From Sphingomonas sp. CCH21-G11 (lineage in GTDB: Bacteria; Pseudomonadota; Alphaproteobacteria; Sphingomonadales; Sphingomonadaceae), in NCBI RefSeq assembly GCF_001555965.1, contig NZ_LSHX01000034.1:1-42769 (forward strand): a stretch of DNA of 42,769 nucleotides, in the 5' to 3' direction. Shown here piece after piece: positions 28,552 to 37,392 of this stretch (positions within the stretch are counted from its first letter, which is position 1; each line of letters opens with the position of its first letter). The notes under the pieces are model-generated. The model searched no databases. It was not told where the DNA came from and saw nothing but the letters and a program-made list of their open reading frames with translations. The translations under genes and the position numbers were made by a program.

Positions 28552-28798
28552 CCGGCGGCAACGCCCTTTCGGATCGCTGCCGGTCCCGACCGTCGGACGG
28601 CCTGTCTCCACCTGCCGACATGAACCGGATGGAGCGACCGGCACCCGCGTGCTATCTTCCATATGCGCGCGGCCGATTTTGCGCGCCGGTATCTTGGCTC
28701 GACCCGAAGCTCCGTGCGCCGGCATCGTCAATCCGCCTGCGCGACAGGATATGAGCCGCATCGCCTTCCCTGCCCCCGCATGAAAAGGAACCGAGCGC

Positions 28799-29629
28799 AT
28801 GACTTTCGTGACGACCAGCGATGGCACCCGGCTATTCTACAAGGACTGGGGCGCGAAGGACGCGACCCCCATCGTCTTTCATCACGGCTGGCCGCTCAGC
28901 GCGGACGACTGGGACAATCAGATGATGTTCTTCCTGCTCAAGGGCTTCCGGGTCATTGCGCACGATCGCCGCGGCCATGGCCGCTCGACCCAGACCGACA
29001 GCGGTAACGAAATGGATAGCTACGCCGCCGACGTCGCGGCGCTGACCGATGCACTGGACCTTCGCGGCGCTATCCATATCGGCCATTCGACCGGCGGCGG
29101 CGAGGTCGCGCGTTACGTCGCGCGCGCAAAGCCTGGACGCGTCGCAAAGGCGGTGCTGATCGGCGCGGTGCCACCGATCATGGTCAAGTCGGACCGGAAT
29201 CCGGGCGGTCTCCCGATCGAGATATTCGACGGCTTCCGACAGGCGCTCGTCGCCAATCGCGCGCAGTTCTTCCTCGATATTCCCTCAGGGCCGTTTTACG
29301 GCTTCAACCGGCCGGGCGCCAAGGTGGACCCGGGCGTCATCCAGAATTGGTGGCGGCAGGGCATGATGGGCGGTGCCAAGGCACATTACGACTGCATCAA
29401 GGCGTTCAGCGAGACCGACTTCACCGAAGACCTGAAGCAGATCGACGTGCCGACGCTCGTGATGCACGGCGACGACGACCAGATCGTCCCCTACGCGGAC
29501 TCAGCACCGCTTGCCGTCGCGCTGCTGCGCCATGGGACGCTCAAGACCTATGCGGGCCTGCCGCACGGCATGTGCACCACGCACCCGGACATCGTGAACG
29601 CGGACCTGCTGGCCTTTATCTCGGGATAG
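28799..29629 (+). CDS. alpha/beta hydrolase (non-heme haloperoxidase / arylesterase type)
   Basis: This 276-residue cytoplasmic protein has no signal peptide. The catalytic triad is S97 in the nucleophile elbow GHSTGGGE, an Asp within [10 protein letters not shown] (225-227) and H256 in [11 protein letters not shown]. The oxyanion region [15 protein letters not shown] and [13 protein letters not shown] are hallmarks of cofactor-free haloperoxidases (perhydrolases). These are mainly esterases that can form peracids from acetate and peroxide. It stands alone between the two tRNA genes. The 247 nt between tRNA-Tyr and this gene hold nothing recognisable apart from the GGAACC-type sequence just before the ATG. 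Confidence 0.93.
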   Translation: MTFVTTSDGTRLFYKDWGAKDATPIVFHHGWPLSADDWDNQMMFFLLKGFRVIAHDRRGHGRSTQTDSGNEMDSYAADVAALTDALDLRGAIHIGHSTGGGEVARYVARAKPGRVAKAVLIGAVPPIMVKSDRNPGGLPIEIFDGFRQALVANRAQFFLDIPSGPFYGFNRPGAKVDPGVIQNWWRQGMMGGAKAHYDCIKAFSETDFTEDLKQIDVPTLVMHGDDDQIVPYADSAPLAVALLRHGTLKTYAGLPHGMCTTHPDIVNADLLAFISG

Positions 29630-29739
29630 GCGGCCGAGTTTGCCGCCGGCGGCGCAGCGTTTTCGTCGCCTCCCGCCCCTCACGCTTGCCGCGAACATCG
29701 CCTATTCTGCGCGCGTTTGATGCTTGGCGTGGAGCATGG

Positions 29740-30321
29740 ATGATGCGAGCGGGATTCGTGATGTTGGGCGGCTTGGCACTGATTGCGGCCACGCCGGAAC
29801 CGCGGGCCGCAGCGGCCGAGGGAGCTGGTGGTTCTCGGTCGGTATTCGGCCCGCCCGTTCCCTATGGCATCGCCACCCACGATGATCGGCGTGGCGGCCT
29901 GCCCGTCAACACGGAAGTGTCGCTGCGACTGAACGTAACTTTGTCGAGCAAGGATGCCGAGGAAGGCGATATTTTTGGGCTGACCGTTACCGACGATGTG
30001 CAGCTGAACGGCCAAGTGGTGATCCCCGCCGGCACACAGGCGACCGGCCGCGTAATGGGCGTGACCCGTCGAAGCATTCCCGGCCAGCCCGGCCGGCTGC
30101 TCATCGAACTGCGCAGCATCGACCTCCCCGGGGGCACCCTCCCGGTGTCCGGCACCTATTATGAGCGAGGGACCGTCGACAATGGTGGCCGGTTCGGCAA
30201 TCCGGTCGGCGCGGCGATCGTCAGTCTGTTCGTCACGGGCCGATCGGCTGTGTTTTACCAGGGCCAGGTGCTGAAGGCTTATACCCGCCAGTCGATACGA
30301 CCGGCTACCGCCGCCCGCTAA
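29740..30321 (+). CDS. hypothetical exported protein
   Basis: This 193-residue protein has a signal peptide (MMRAGFVMLGGLALIAATPEP), with likely cleavage near AAAAEG. The mature part is predicted to be beta-rich. GLPVNTEVSLRLNVTLSSKDAEEGDIFGLTVTDD is followed by VIPAGTQATGRVMGVTRR, an 'IPAGT..AxGxV' pattern found in several secreted proteins and in VirB10/TrbI-like beta barrels. No family was recognised with confidence, and no conjugation genes are near. The frame is open upstream into the hydrolase gene, but the signal peptide sets the start at 29740. Confidence 0.75.
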   Translation: MMRAGFVMLGGLALIAATPEPRAAAAEGAGGSRSVFGPPVPYGIATHDDRRGGLPVNTEVSLRLNVTLSSKDAEEGDIFGLTVTDDVQLNGQVVIPAGTQATGRVMGVTRRSIPGQPGRLLIELRSIDLPGGTLPVSGTYYERGTVDNGGRFGNPVGAAIVSLFVTGRSAVFYQGQVLKAYTRQSIRPATAAR

Positions 30322-30375
30322 AGTCGGCTTGCCCGCCGCGCGCGATTTCGGCTAAGGCGCTCGCCTGCCGCGTGC

Positions 30376-30449
30376 GCGGGTATAGCACAATGGTAGTGCA
30401 GCAGCCTTCCAAGCTGAATATACGGGTTCGATTCCCGTTACCCGCTCCA
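30376..30449 (+). tRNA. tRNA-Gly (anticodon TCC)
   Basis: The acceptor GCGGGTA (30376-30382) pairs with TACCCGC (30439-30445), followed by T and an encoded CCA. The D-arm is GCAC-AATGGTA-GTGC. The anticodon loop CTTCCAA has TCC at 30408-30410, and the T-arm contains GGTTCGATTCC. A weak promoter may be TTGCCC (30329-30334) plus CTAAGG. The uronate locus begins just beyond it. Confidence 0.97.
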
Positions 30450-30517
30450 CCGCCCCCTTCCCGAAACGTCCGAGCTCCTAGTATCCGCTGTCATATGAGA
30501 GCTTTACCGGCACGTTG

Positions 30518-32050
30518 TCACCCGAGTCTCTGGTAGAGCGCATCGGGGACTGACTGGTAGCAGACGGGGCGGAGGAAGCGGTCGATGGCGAGGGTGCCGA
30601 CGGAGGTGGAGCGGCCGTCGGAGGTGGCGGGGAACGGTCCGCCATGGACCATGGCGGGCGAGACCTCGACCCCGGTCGGCCAGCCGTTGACGAGGATGCG
30701 GCCGACCCGGTGCTCGAGCCGGGCGATGAGGGGGATCGCGTCGGCGTGATCGGCGTCGTCGGCGTGGAGCGTGGCGGTGAGCTGGCCTTCGAGGTTGGCG
30801 ATCACGTGCCCGAGTTCGGCGAGGTCGCGGCAGCGGATTACCAGCGCGGTCGCGCCGAACACCTCGTGCGCCAGTCGGGGGTCGGCGATGAAGGCGCCGG
30901 CAGCGAGCTCGAACAGCGCCGCGCGGCCCTGGGTCGGGCCGGTCTCGGCCAGGCCTTCGCCGGCGAGCCGCACATCGGGATGCGCGGCCAGTCGGGAGCG
31001 CCCCGCCTGATAGGCCTGGTGGATGCCGGCGGTCAGCATCGTCTGCGCCGGGGCATTGGCGAGCGTTGCGGCCGCGCGCGCCAGGAACCGGTCGAGCGCC
31101 GGACCCTCGATCGCCAGCACCAGGCCGGGGTTGGTACAGAACTGCCCCGCCCCCATCGTCAGCGACGCGACGAACCCGTCGGCAATGGCGTCGCCGCGCG
31201 CGGCGAGTGCTGCGGGCATCAGCACCACCGGGTTGATGCTCGACATCTCGGCATAGACCGGGATCGGCACCGGGCGCGCGGCGGCGACCTTCATCAGCGC
31301 GATGCCGCCGCTGCGCGAGCCGGTAAAGCCGACCGCGCGGATGCGCGGATCGGCCACCAGCGCGGTGCCGATATCGTGCGACGGCCCGCCCAGCAACGAG
31401 AACACGCCGTCGGGCATCCCGAGCATCGCGGCGGCGCGCAGCACGGCGGTGGCCACCAGCTCCGACGTGCCGGGATGGGCCGGATGCGCCTTGACCACCA
31501 CCGGGCATCCGGCGGCGAGCGCGGCGGCGGTATCGCCACCTGCGACCGAGAAGGCGAGCGGGAAGTTGGAAGCGCCGAACACCGCGACCGGGCCGACCGC
31601 AATCTTGCGCAGCCGAAGTTCGGGCTTCGGCGGCACGCGCGCCGGATCGGCGGGGTCATGGCGGCGCGCCTGCCAGACGCCGTCGCGCACGGTCGCGGCG
31701 AACAGGCGCAGCTGCGCGGTGGTGCGGGCGCGTTCACCGACCAATCGCGCGGTCGGCAGCCCGGTCTCGCGCATGGCGCGCTCGATCAGCCCGTCGCCGA
31801 GCGCGTCGATCGCGTCTGCAATCGCCTCCAGGAACCGCGCGCGGTCTTCGAGTGATCGCGCGAGATAGGGCAGAAACGCCGCGTCGGCGCCGGCGCACGC
31901 ATCGGCGACGTCGGCCAAAGACGCCACGCTGAACGACACATCCTCAATCGCCACGCCCGACGCGGGATCCCACGCCGCGAAGCGCGTCTCGCTCCACCGC
32001 GAAACCCCGCCGATGAACATCGCACCGGTGAGCTGGACAGCCTCCGTCAA
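30518..32050 (-). CDS. alpha-ketoglutarate semialdehyde (2,5-dioxovalerate) dehydrogenase
   Basis: This 510-residue NAD(P)-dependent aldehyde dehydrogenase is of the KGSADH type III group. Seen are the oxyanion Asn in GASNFPLAF (N162), the general base E268 in [11 protein letters not shown] and the nucleophile C305 in GQFCTNPGL. In oxidative uronate, pentose and hydroxyproline pathways it makes 2-oxoglutarate from its semialdehyde. The frame is open to 32080 (GTG), but the TTG at 32050, with GGGAGG seven bases upstream and a family-like start ([14 protein letters not shown]), is preferred. It is 48 nt after the GntR gene and probably in its operon. Confidence 0.9.
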   Translation of the reverse strand: MTEAVQLTGAMFIGGVSRWSETRFAAWDPASGVAIEDVSFSVASLADVADACAGADAAFLPYLARSLEDRARFLEAIADAIDALGDGLIERAMRETGLPTARLVGERARTTAQLRLFAATVRDGVWQARRHDPADPARVPPKPELRLRKIAVGPVAVFGASNFPLAFSVAGGDTAAALAAGCPVVVKAHPAHPGTSELVATAVLRAAAMLGMPDGVFSLLGGPSHDIGTALVADPRIRAVGFTGSRSGGIALMKVAAARPVPIPVYAEMSSINPVVLMPAALAARGDAIADGFVASLTMGAGQFCTNPGLVLAIEGPALDRFLARAAATLANAPAQTMLTAGIHQAYQAGRSRLAAHPDVRLAGEGLAETGPTQGRAALFELAAGAFIADPRLAHEVFGATALVIRCRDLAELGHVIANLEGQLTATLHADDADHADAIPLIARLEHRVGRILVNGWPTGVEVSPAMVHGGPFPATSDGRSTSVGTLAIDRFLRPVCYQSVPDALYQRLG

Positions 32051-32098
32051 GATCGATCCTCCCGAAACAGTTGAGCACACTTCCAGGCTTGTGAATCT

Positions 32099-32791
32099 TC
32101 AGCCGGAGGCGAAGCTTTCCGCGACCTTCATATGCTGAAGAATGTCGTTCAGCGTGGCCAGGACGTGATCGCGCGCCACCTTGGCGGCACGCTCGCGGTC
32201 GCGGTCGGCGATGGCATCGGCAAGGGCGACATGTTCGCGGTGCGCAGCGTCGAGCCGGTCGGCGCCTAGCGGCCATTCGCGTCGCACCGCCGCTGTGATC
32301 GCATCGATCCGCGTCAACATTTCCTGCGCGACCACGCTGCCGTCGATCCCGTTGATGAGCTTGTGGATGGTTGCGTTCGCCTTCAGCCGCGCGTCGCGAT
32401 CGCCGATGTCGATCGCTTGCCCGAACCGCTCGACCTGCGTGCGTAAGCGGCTGATGAATGCCGCGGAAGCTCGATCCGCGCACAGGCTGGCCTGCATACC
32501 CTCAATCGCGGCGCGCAGCCTGAGCAATTGCGCGAATTCCTCCGCGTCGATCCCGCGCACAACCGCGCCATGGTTCGGCTTGAGGGTGACGAGTCCCTCC
32601 GACTGGAGCTTCTGAAGCGCCTCGCGGATCGGTGACGGTGAAACGCCAAGGGCAACGGCAAGCTCAGGCACTTTCAGGCGATCGTTCGGCTTCAGCCGGC
32701 CCGCCACGATGTCACCACGCAGTGCCTCGGTCACGCGCAGATACATCGTCGCCGTCGTCGGATCGATCTTGCCCGCCCTAATACCCGTCAT
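32099..32791 (-). CDS. GntR family regulator, FadR/FCD subfamily (predicted uronate-locus regulator)
   Basis: This 230-residue protein has an N-terminal winged helix (YLRVTEALRGDIVAGRLKPN, then VPELAVALGVSPSPIREALQ) and a C-terminal all-helical FCD ligand domain with metal-site histidines (for example NATIHKLI and DAAHREHVALADAI). FCD regulators of this sort usually bind sugar acids and repress catabolic genes. The ATG at 32791 follows GGAAAGAG and is preferred. An ATG at 32824 would add 11 residues but has no Shine-Dalgarno and lies almost at the predicted transcript start. It diverges from the uronate dehydrogenase gene across a candidate operator and precedes the KGSADH gene. Confidence 0.9.
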   Translation of the reverse strand: MTGIRAGKIDPTTATMYLRVTEALRGDIVAGRLKPNDRLKVPELAVALGVSPSPIREALQKLQSEGLVTLKPNHGAVVRGIDAEEFAQLLRLRAAIEGMQASLCADRASAAFISRLRTQVERFGQAIDIGDRDARLKANATIHKLINGIDGSVVAQEMLTRIDAITAAVRREWPLGADRLDAAHREHVALADAIADRDRERAAKVARDHVLATLNDILQHMKVAESFASG

Positions 32792-32817
32792 CGTTCTCTT
32801 TCCGTGTTTGCTCTGGA

Positions 32818-32846
32818 CCGACATCCCGCTAGCAAGAGCATATAAT
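32818..32846 (+). promoter_or_regulatory. predicted promoter of uronate dehydrogenase gene
   Basis: CCGACA (32818-32823), then 17 nt, then a perfect TATAAT (32841-32846). The AT-rich operator motif at 32845-32863 begins in the -10 box, fitting repression by a protein bound over the start site. Confidence 0.55.
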
Positions 32847-32863
32847 TATATAGAATAGAATAT
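32845..32863. promoter_or_regulatory. AT-rich operator motif, site A (GntR/udh divergent region)
   Basis: Read on the minus strand as ATATTCTATTCTATATAAT, it matches site B (33762-33780) at 15 of 19 positions. It sits in the divergent region between the GntR and uronate dehydrogenase genes, overlapping the predicted -10 of the latter. Binding by the adjacent GntR protein is inferred. Confidence 0.55.
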
Positions 32864-32878
32864 CAAAGAGGGTTGGTC

Positions 32879-33655
32879 ATGGTCGGCAAGCATGTTCTGG
32901 TCACGGGTGCCTCCGGGCGGATTGGCCGTAATCTGGTGCCTGCATTGGTCAGCCGGGGTCATGTCGTTGTCGCTGCCGATATCGAGCCGAATGCGGAACT
33001 GGCGGCCCGCTCCGTCGCGCAAATTCAGTTGGACATTACCGACGCGGCGGCAATGGAGCGAGCATGCGCGGACGTCGACACCATCGTCCAGTTGGCCGGT
33101 CACGCCGATGATGCCGAGTGGAACCTGCTTCACGATCGTAATGTCGCGGCGACCTTGACGCTATGCCGCGCGGTGCGGCCTGGCCAACGGATCATCTTCG
33201 CCAGCTCGTTGCATGCCGCCGGTTATGCACCCTTCGACATGCGGTTCGATCATCGGACCCCATCACCGGCGGATAGCCTGTACGGCGTTTCGAAGCTGGC
33301 GGCCGAGGCGTTGCTGACCCTGCATCATGCGCGCGGGGGCGGAGACGTCTACATTCTGCGCATCGGAACCTGTCGGCCCATCCCGATGACGGCGCGCGAG
33401 CGTGTGACGTGGCTCAGCCCCGCCGACTGCGTCCGGCTCGTCGACGCCTGTATTCGCGATCCGGCGGGTGGGCATCACCTCTTGTGGGGATTTTCGGCCA
33501 ATGCCGCCGCAAACGTTGATCGTGATGCATGGTGCCGTGTCGGCTATAACCCGCAGGACGATGCGGCGCGGTTCGAGCTGGCCGACGATGCCACCGATCA
33601 GGCGGGGACAGGGCGAGTCGGCGGCCGCTTTATTGCGGCGACCCCGGGAATCTAG
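32879..33655 (+). CDS. uronate dehydrogenase-like NAD-dependent epimerase/dehydratase family protein
   Basis: This 258-residue short-chain (extended SDR) enzyme has the NAD loop GASGRIG (10-16), S110 in FASSLHAAGY, and catalytic Y135-x3-K139 (YGVSK). The C-terminal part (ILRIGTCRPIP, then TWLSPADCVRLVDA, LLWGFSAN and GYNPQDDA) closely follows Agrobacterium Udh as I remember it. Udh oxidises D-glucuronate or D-galacturonate to aldaric acid lactones. The ATG at 32879 has AGAGGG six bases upstream; an in-frame TTG two codons earlier is less likely. The neighbouring lactonase, dehydratase and KGSADH genes support the role. Confidence 0.87.
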   Translation: MVGKHVLVTGASGRIGRNLVPALVSRGHVVVAADIEPNAELAARSVAQIQLDITDAAAMERACADVDTIVQLAGHADDAEWNLLHDRNVAATLTLCRAVRPGQRIIFASSLHAAGYAPFDMRFDHRTPSPADSLYGVSKLAAEALLTLHHARGGGDVYILRIGTCRPIPMTARERVTWLSPADCVRLVDACIRDPAGGHHLLWGFSANAAANVDRDAWCRVGYNPQDDAARFELADDATDQAGTGRVGGRFIAATPGI

Positions 33656-33737
33656 ATCGGTCCTGGCGGATGAATCGGGCGCTTTCAGGCCATTGTCGCT
33701 GCTGAACCGCTTGAAAACGACCCGTCAGGATCGGCGA

Positions 33738-33766
33738 TTGACAGCCCTTGAACGACTCTACATTAT
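33738..33766 (+). promoter_or_regulatory. predicted promoter of TBDR-lactonase operon
   Basis: A perfect TTGACA (33738-33743) is followed by 17 nt and CATTAT (33761-33766, four of six matches to TATAAT). The -10 is buried in the operator palindrome at 33762-33780. Confidence 0.65.
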
Positions 33767-33780
33767 ATATTCCATATAAT
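33762..33780. promoter_or_regulatory. AT-rich operator motif, site B (before TBDR)
   Basis: ATTATAT-ATTCC-ATATAAT is a perfect 7-bp inverted repeat with a 5-nt spacer, and is the most symmetric of three related sites. It overlaps the predicted -10 and ends 16 nt before the preferred ATG (33797), as expected for a repressor operator. Confidence 0.65.
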
Positions 33781-33796
33781 GGTGGGAGCGGGTAGG

Positions 33797-36478
33797 ATGA
33801 TCTTTAGGGCACGGTTGCTGGCATCGACGGGAACGGCTTTACTCATGTTGCTGATGCTGACCGGTCAGGCGGCAGCGCAGGTTACGCCGGCCGATGAAAC
33901 CAGTCCGGCCGACGTTCCCCAGGCGGAGGCCCAAACTGTCGACGACGATATCGTGGTCACCGGCATTCGCAGGTCGATTCAGGCGGCAATCGATACAAAG
34001 CGCGATGCGGTGGGCATCGTTGATTCCATTTCGGCACAGGACATCGGCAAGCTGCCCGACCAGAATGTCGTTGACAGCCTCAGCCGGATTCCGGGTCTGC
34101 AGATCACGCGCTTTCGGGGTGAAGGCGCGGATTTCACGATCCGGGGCATTTCGCTCAACAATACGCTGATCAACGGCCGAACCTTCATCGGCGCCAATGC
34201 GGGCAGCTCGGCTCGGCTCGACGTGATCGCATCCGACATCATCGCCGGCGTGGACGTGTACAAGTCGCCGACCGCCGACCAGATCGAGGGAGCACTCGGC
34301 GGCACCGTCGACTTGCGTACCAAGCGGCCGCTGGACCTGCCCGACGGTACCGTGGCGCTGCGTGCACAGGGTCAATACGGCGACCTGAACCGCAATCTCG
34401 GGTTCCGGGGCTCGGCACTCTACTCAACCCGCTTCGGCGGCGACAAGCTCGGGCTGCTCGTCAATGTTGCCTATCAAGCTCTCGAGACCGAGCAGCAGCG
34501 GTTCGAGGTGGCGAACTATACCCGCGTCAGCGACATTGACGGCACGGGGGACGGGGTCAACGACGCCAATTTGTTCCGCCCGGCCCGCCTGCAGTTGATC
34601 CGCGTTCCCCGCCGCGTCGAGCGGCTGACCTTCAACGGCTCGTTCCAGGCGAAGCCCACCGACGAGCTCGAGTTGCTCCTCGAGGGAACATACAACAAGT
34701 TCGAGGCGAAGGGGCGGCCGGTCCACCAGCAAATCCTGTTGAACAGCAACGATGTCGGCGCGCGGATCGACGATGCCCGCACCGTCGTTTCGGGTACCTT
34801 CAACGGCGTCACGCTGCGGCCGTTGGTGTTTGAGGAAGAAGATGAATCGGATGTCTTCCAGATCGGTTCGCGCGCGATCTGGGAAAAGGACCGGTTGAAG
34901 ATCGTGGCCGACGGCTCCTATGGCCGCGGCGAATCTCCGATCGACGCAGGCACGTTCACCTTCGTGATCGCCCCGCGTCCCGGCCGGACGGCAAATGTCA
35001 CCTATGACTTCGCAGCGGGCACCGACTTGCCCAATTATGCGCTCACGTCGAACTTCGACATCAACGATCCCGAACAGTACCGCGTCGCATCGATCTCGGA
35101 AAACTCCAATATCATCAATAACGAAGGCTATGCGGGCCGCCTCGACCTCACCTACGACGCGGCGTGGGGTCCCCTCGCCAGCTTCGATTTCGGCTATCGG
35201 CACGAAGACCGCAGCTTCGACACGGCACGGCGGGTTCAGGCGATCACGCTTCCCGAGATCGCGGCGGTCGCTGATGCGAACCGCGATGGATCGGTCACGC
35301 CGGGTGAAATCCCCGCGCTCAGCTATACCGGCTTGCTCGACCGAGGCGTTTTTCCCGGGTCCAGCGGCGATTTTCCCAGCCGCTACCTGACCGGTCGTGT
35401 CGACGCCTCCGCGGCGCGGTCGTCCCTTGGCTATGAAGCCTCCCCGATCTCGCCGACCAGCGTCAGCCAGGTCACGCTGACCACCAATGCCATCTATGCC
35501 AAGGCCAATCTGAAGTTCGACCTGCTGGGCGTGCCGATGCGCGGCAATGTCGGCGCGCGCTACATCTGGACCAGCCGATCGTCATCCGGCAACGTCGTCT
35601 CCGGCGCTCAGGTCCTGCCGGTTACCTTTTCGACTGACTATACCGACTTCCTGCCGAGCGCGACGCTGGTCGCCGACCTGACCGACACGCTTGTGCTTCG
35701 CCTGTCGGCGGCACGCGTGGTGGCGTCGCCGCCGCTCAGCGACTTGTCCGCCGGATCGGCGGTCTCGATCGTCAGCAATACCGGGACCGGGGGCAATCCG
35801 CTGCTCGATCCGTATCGGGCAGAGCAAGCGGATCTGTCGGTCGAATGGTACTTCGCCAATGCGAGCCTGTTGGCGGTATCGCTGTTCCACAAGACCGTCG
35901 GCTCGTTCACCCGGTCGGTGGTGACATCGGAGACGATTCCGGGCTTCATCAACCCCAACGGCACCGGCAATGTCTTTCAGATCACACGGCCTGAAAATGG
36001 CGAGGACGGCAGTGTCAGCGGCTTTGAGGTGAATTACCAGCACGCCTTGTCTTTCCTGCCCGCGCCGTTCGACGGACTGGGGGTCCAGGCCAACTACACC
36101 TATGCGGACAGCTCGACTCCGACACCGGACGAGCTGACAGGCAACACCTTGCCGCTGCCCAGCCTGTCCACCCACAGCTATAGCCTGATCGGCTATTACG
36201 AGAAGGGCGCGGTCCAGGGGCGCGTCGCCTACACTTTCCGAAGCGACTATCTGCTTGCGATCCAGTCCGCGTCGCTCGGCGGCAGCCGCTATGTCGACAA
36301 CCAGACTCAGCTCGATGCGACGCTCTCCTATAATCTGACCGACACGATCAAGCTGACCGTCGACGGCCAGAACCTGTTGCGGCGCCCCGAACGCCGCTTC
36401 GACGGCGTGTCCTCGCGGCTGAACTCGTTGCTGATCGATGACCGACGCTTCTTCTTTGGCTTTTCGGCGACGTTCTGA
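33797..36478 (+). CDS. TonB-dependent receptor of the Xanthomonas-Caulobacter carbohydrate type
   Basis: This 893-residue outer-membrane receptor has a signal peptide to about residue 28 (TGQAAAQ), a TonB box region (DDDIVVTGIRRSIQAAIDTK), and a plug with IGKLPDQNVVDSLSRIPGLQ and GVDVYKSPTADQIEGALGGTV, the marks of the TIGR01782 group. The barrel ends in RRFFFGFSATF. Members of this group import plant-derived glycans. An ATG at 33779 overlaps the operator palindrome; 33797, with GGTGGGAG upstream, is preferred. Context (GH79, uronate enzymes) suggests uptake of glucuronide-containing oligosaccharides or glycosides. The lactonase gene follows directly. Confidence 0.9.
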   Translation: MIFRARLLASTGTALLMLLMLTGQAAAQVTPADETSPADVPQAEAQTVDDDIVVTGIRRSIQAAIDTKRDAVGIVDSISAQDIGKLPDQNVVDSLSRIPGLQITRFRGEGADFTIRGISLNNTLINGRTFIGANAGSSARLDVIASDIIAGVDVYKSPTADQIEGALGGTVDLRTKRPLDLPDGTVALRAQGQYGDLNRNLGFRGSALYSTRFGGDKLGLLVNVAYQALETEQQRFEVANYTRVSDIDGTGDGVNDANLFRPARLQLIRVPRRVERLTFNGSFQAKPTDELELLLEGTYNKFEAKGRPVHQQILLNSNDVGARIDDARTVVSGTFNGVTLRPLVFEEEDESDVFQIGSRAIWEKDRLKIVADGSYGRGESPIDAGTFTFVIAPRPGRTANVTYDFAAGTDLPNYALTSNFDINDPEQYRVASISENSNIINNEGYAGRLDLTYDAAWGPLASFDFGYRHEDRSFDTARRVQAITLPEIAAVADANRDGSVTPGEIPALSYTGLLDRGVFPGSSGDFPSRYLTGRVDASAARSSLGYEASPISPTSVSQVTLTTNAIYAKANLKFDLLGVPMRGNVGARYIWTSRSSSGNVVSGAQVLPVTFSTDYTDFLPSATLVADLTDTLVLRLSAARVVASPPLSDLSAGSAVSIVSNTGTGGNPLLDPYRAEQADLSVEWYFANASLLAVSLFHKTVGSFTRSVVTSETIPGFINPNGTGNVFQITRPENGEDGSVSGFEVNYQHALSFLPAPFDGLGVQANYTYADSSTPTPDELTGNTLPLPSLSTHSYSLIGYYEKGAVQGRVAYTFRSDYLLAIQSASLGGSRYVDNQTQLDATLSYNLTDTIKLTVDGQNLLRRPERRFDGVSSRLNSLLIDDRRFFFGFSATF

Positions 36479-36525
36479 CCGGGCGTGTCTCCCCAGCGGT
36501 AGCCGCACACGGCGATATCCGGGCC

Positions 36526-37365
36526 ATGCTGGGCGAAAGCGCGGTGTGGCTGCCGGGCCGCAACGCGGTGGCGTGGGTCGACATTCCCGGGGGGCTGGTC
36601 CACGTCACGGAGGCAGCGAGCGGTCGAACCCAGAGCGTGGATCTGGGCGAACCGGTCGGCGCGGTCGTCGCCGGACCCGGTGATACCCTGGTCGCGGGCG
36701 GCACGCGCGGCCTGTGGCAGATCGGAGGGGGCGAAGCGCCGCGCTTCCTGGGCGCGCCGCCGGGCCATTCGGCGGCGACGCACCGCTTCAACGATGCGAC
36801 GACGGATCCGATCGGACGCCTGATCATCGGGACGCTGGCACTTGCACCGAACCAGGGCCAGCCGAGCGGCCGGCTTTATGCCTTTTGCAGCAGCGACGGC
36901 TGGCGGTGCCTGCTCGACGGGTTCCGGACGATCAATGGTCTCGCCTTCTCGCCGGATGGGCGTACGCTTTACGTGGCTGACAGCCATCCCGACGTGCAAA
37001 GGATCTGGACCACCGACTATAATGTCGTGACCGGTGCGATCGGCAGTCGTCATATGTTCGCTGACTTCAACTGTCTGGCGGGGCGGCCCGACGGTGCGGC
37101 GATGGACTCGCAGGGCGGATACTGGGTCGCCGCGACCGATGCCGGCCGCATTTATCGCTTCGCGGCGAACGGCATCCTAACCGACACGGTGCATTTGCCC
37201 GTCACCTGGCCGACGCGCCCATGTTTCGGCGGCGGAGTGCTACGCGACCTGTACGTAACAACCCGGCGCGGGCCCGGCGGATTGACGTCAGGTCCTCTCG
37301 ATGGTGCGCTACTGCGTGTCGGTGCGGCCTGGACGGGCGCGGTGATCCCTCCCTGGCGGGGATAA
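36526..37365 (+). CDS. SMP-30/gluconolactonase family protein (predicted aldarolactonase)
   Basis: This protein of 279 or more residues is a six-bladed beta propeller. The metal ligands are E4 in GESAVW, N89 in RFNDATTDPIGRL, N137 in TINGLAFSPDGRTLYVAD and D189 in RPDGAAMDSQGGYW. Family members open sugar lactones; here the likely substrate is the glucaro- or galactarolactone made by uronate dehydrogenase. The start is uncertain: the ATG has no good ribosome site and the propeller begins unusually close to it. The frame stays open upstream through VSPAVAAHGDIRA to a CTG overlapping the TBDR stop (36475-36478), so a non-ATG start coupled to the receptor gene is possible. Confidence 0.87.
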   Translation: MLGESAVWLPGRNAVAWVDIPGGLVHVTEAASGRTQSVDLGEPVGAVVAGPGDTLVAGGTRGLWQIGGGEAPRFLGAPPGHSAATHRFNDATTDPIGRLIIGTLALAPNQGQPSGRLYAFCSSDGWRCLLDGFRTINGLAFSPDGRTLYVADSHPDVQRIWTTDYNVVTGAIGSRHMFADFNCLAGRPDGAAMDSQGGYWVAATDAGRIYRFAANGILTDTVHLPVTWPTRPCFGGGVLRDLYVTTRRGPGGLTSGPLDGALLRVGAAWTGAVIPPWRG

Positions 37366-37392
37366 CCCGACTGGCAGCGACGTCGCGCCTGC

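Noticed and set aside
30376..30517. tRNA-Gly as an integration site for the uronate locus
   Set aside because: No integrase, no repeat of the tRNA 3' end within the window, and base composition and TBDR style match the rest of the chromosome.
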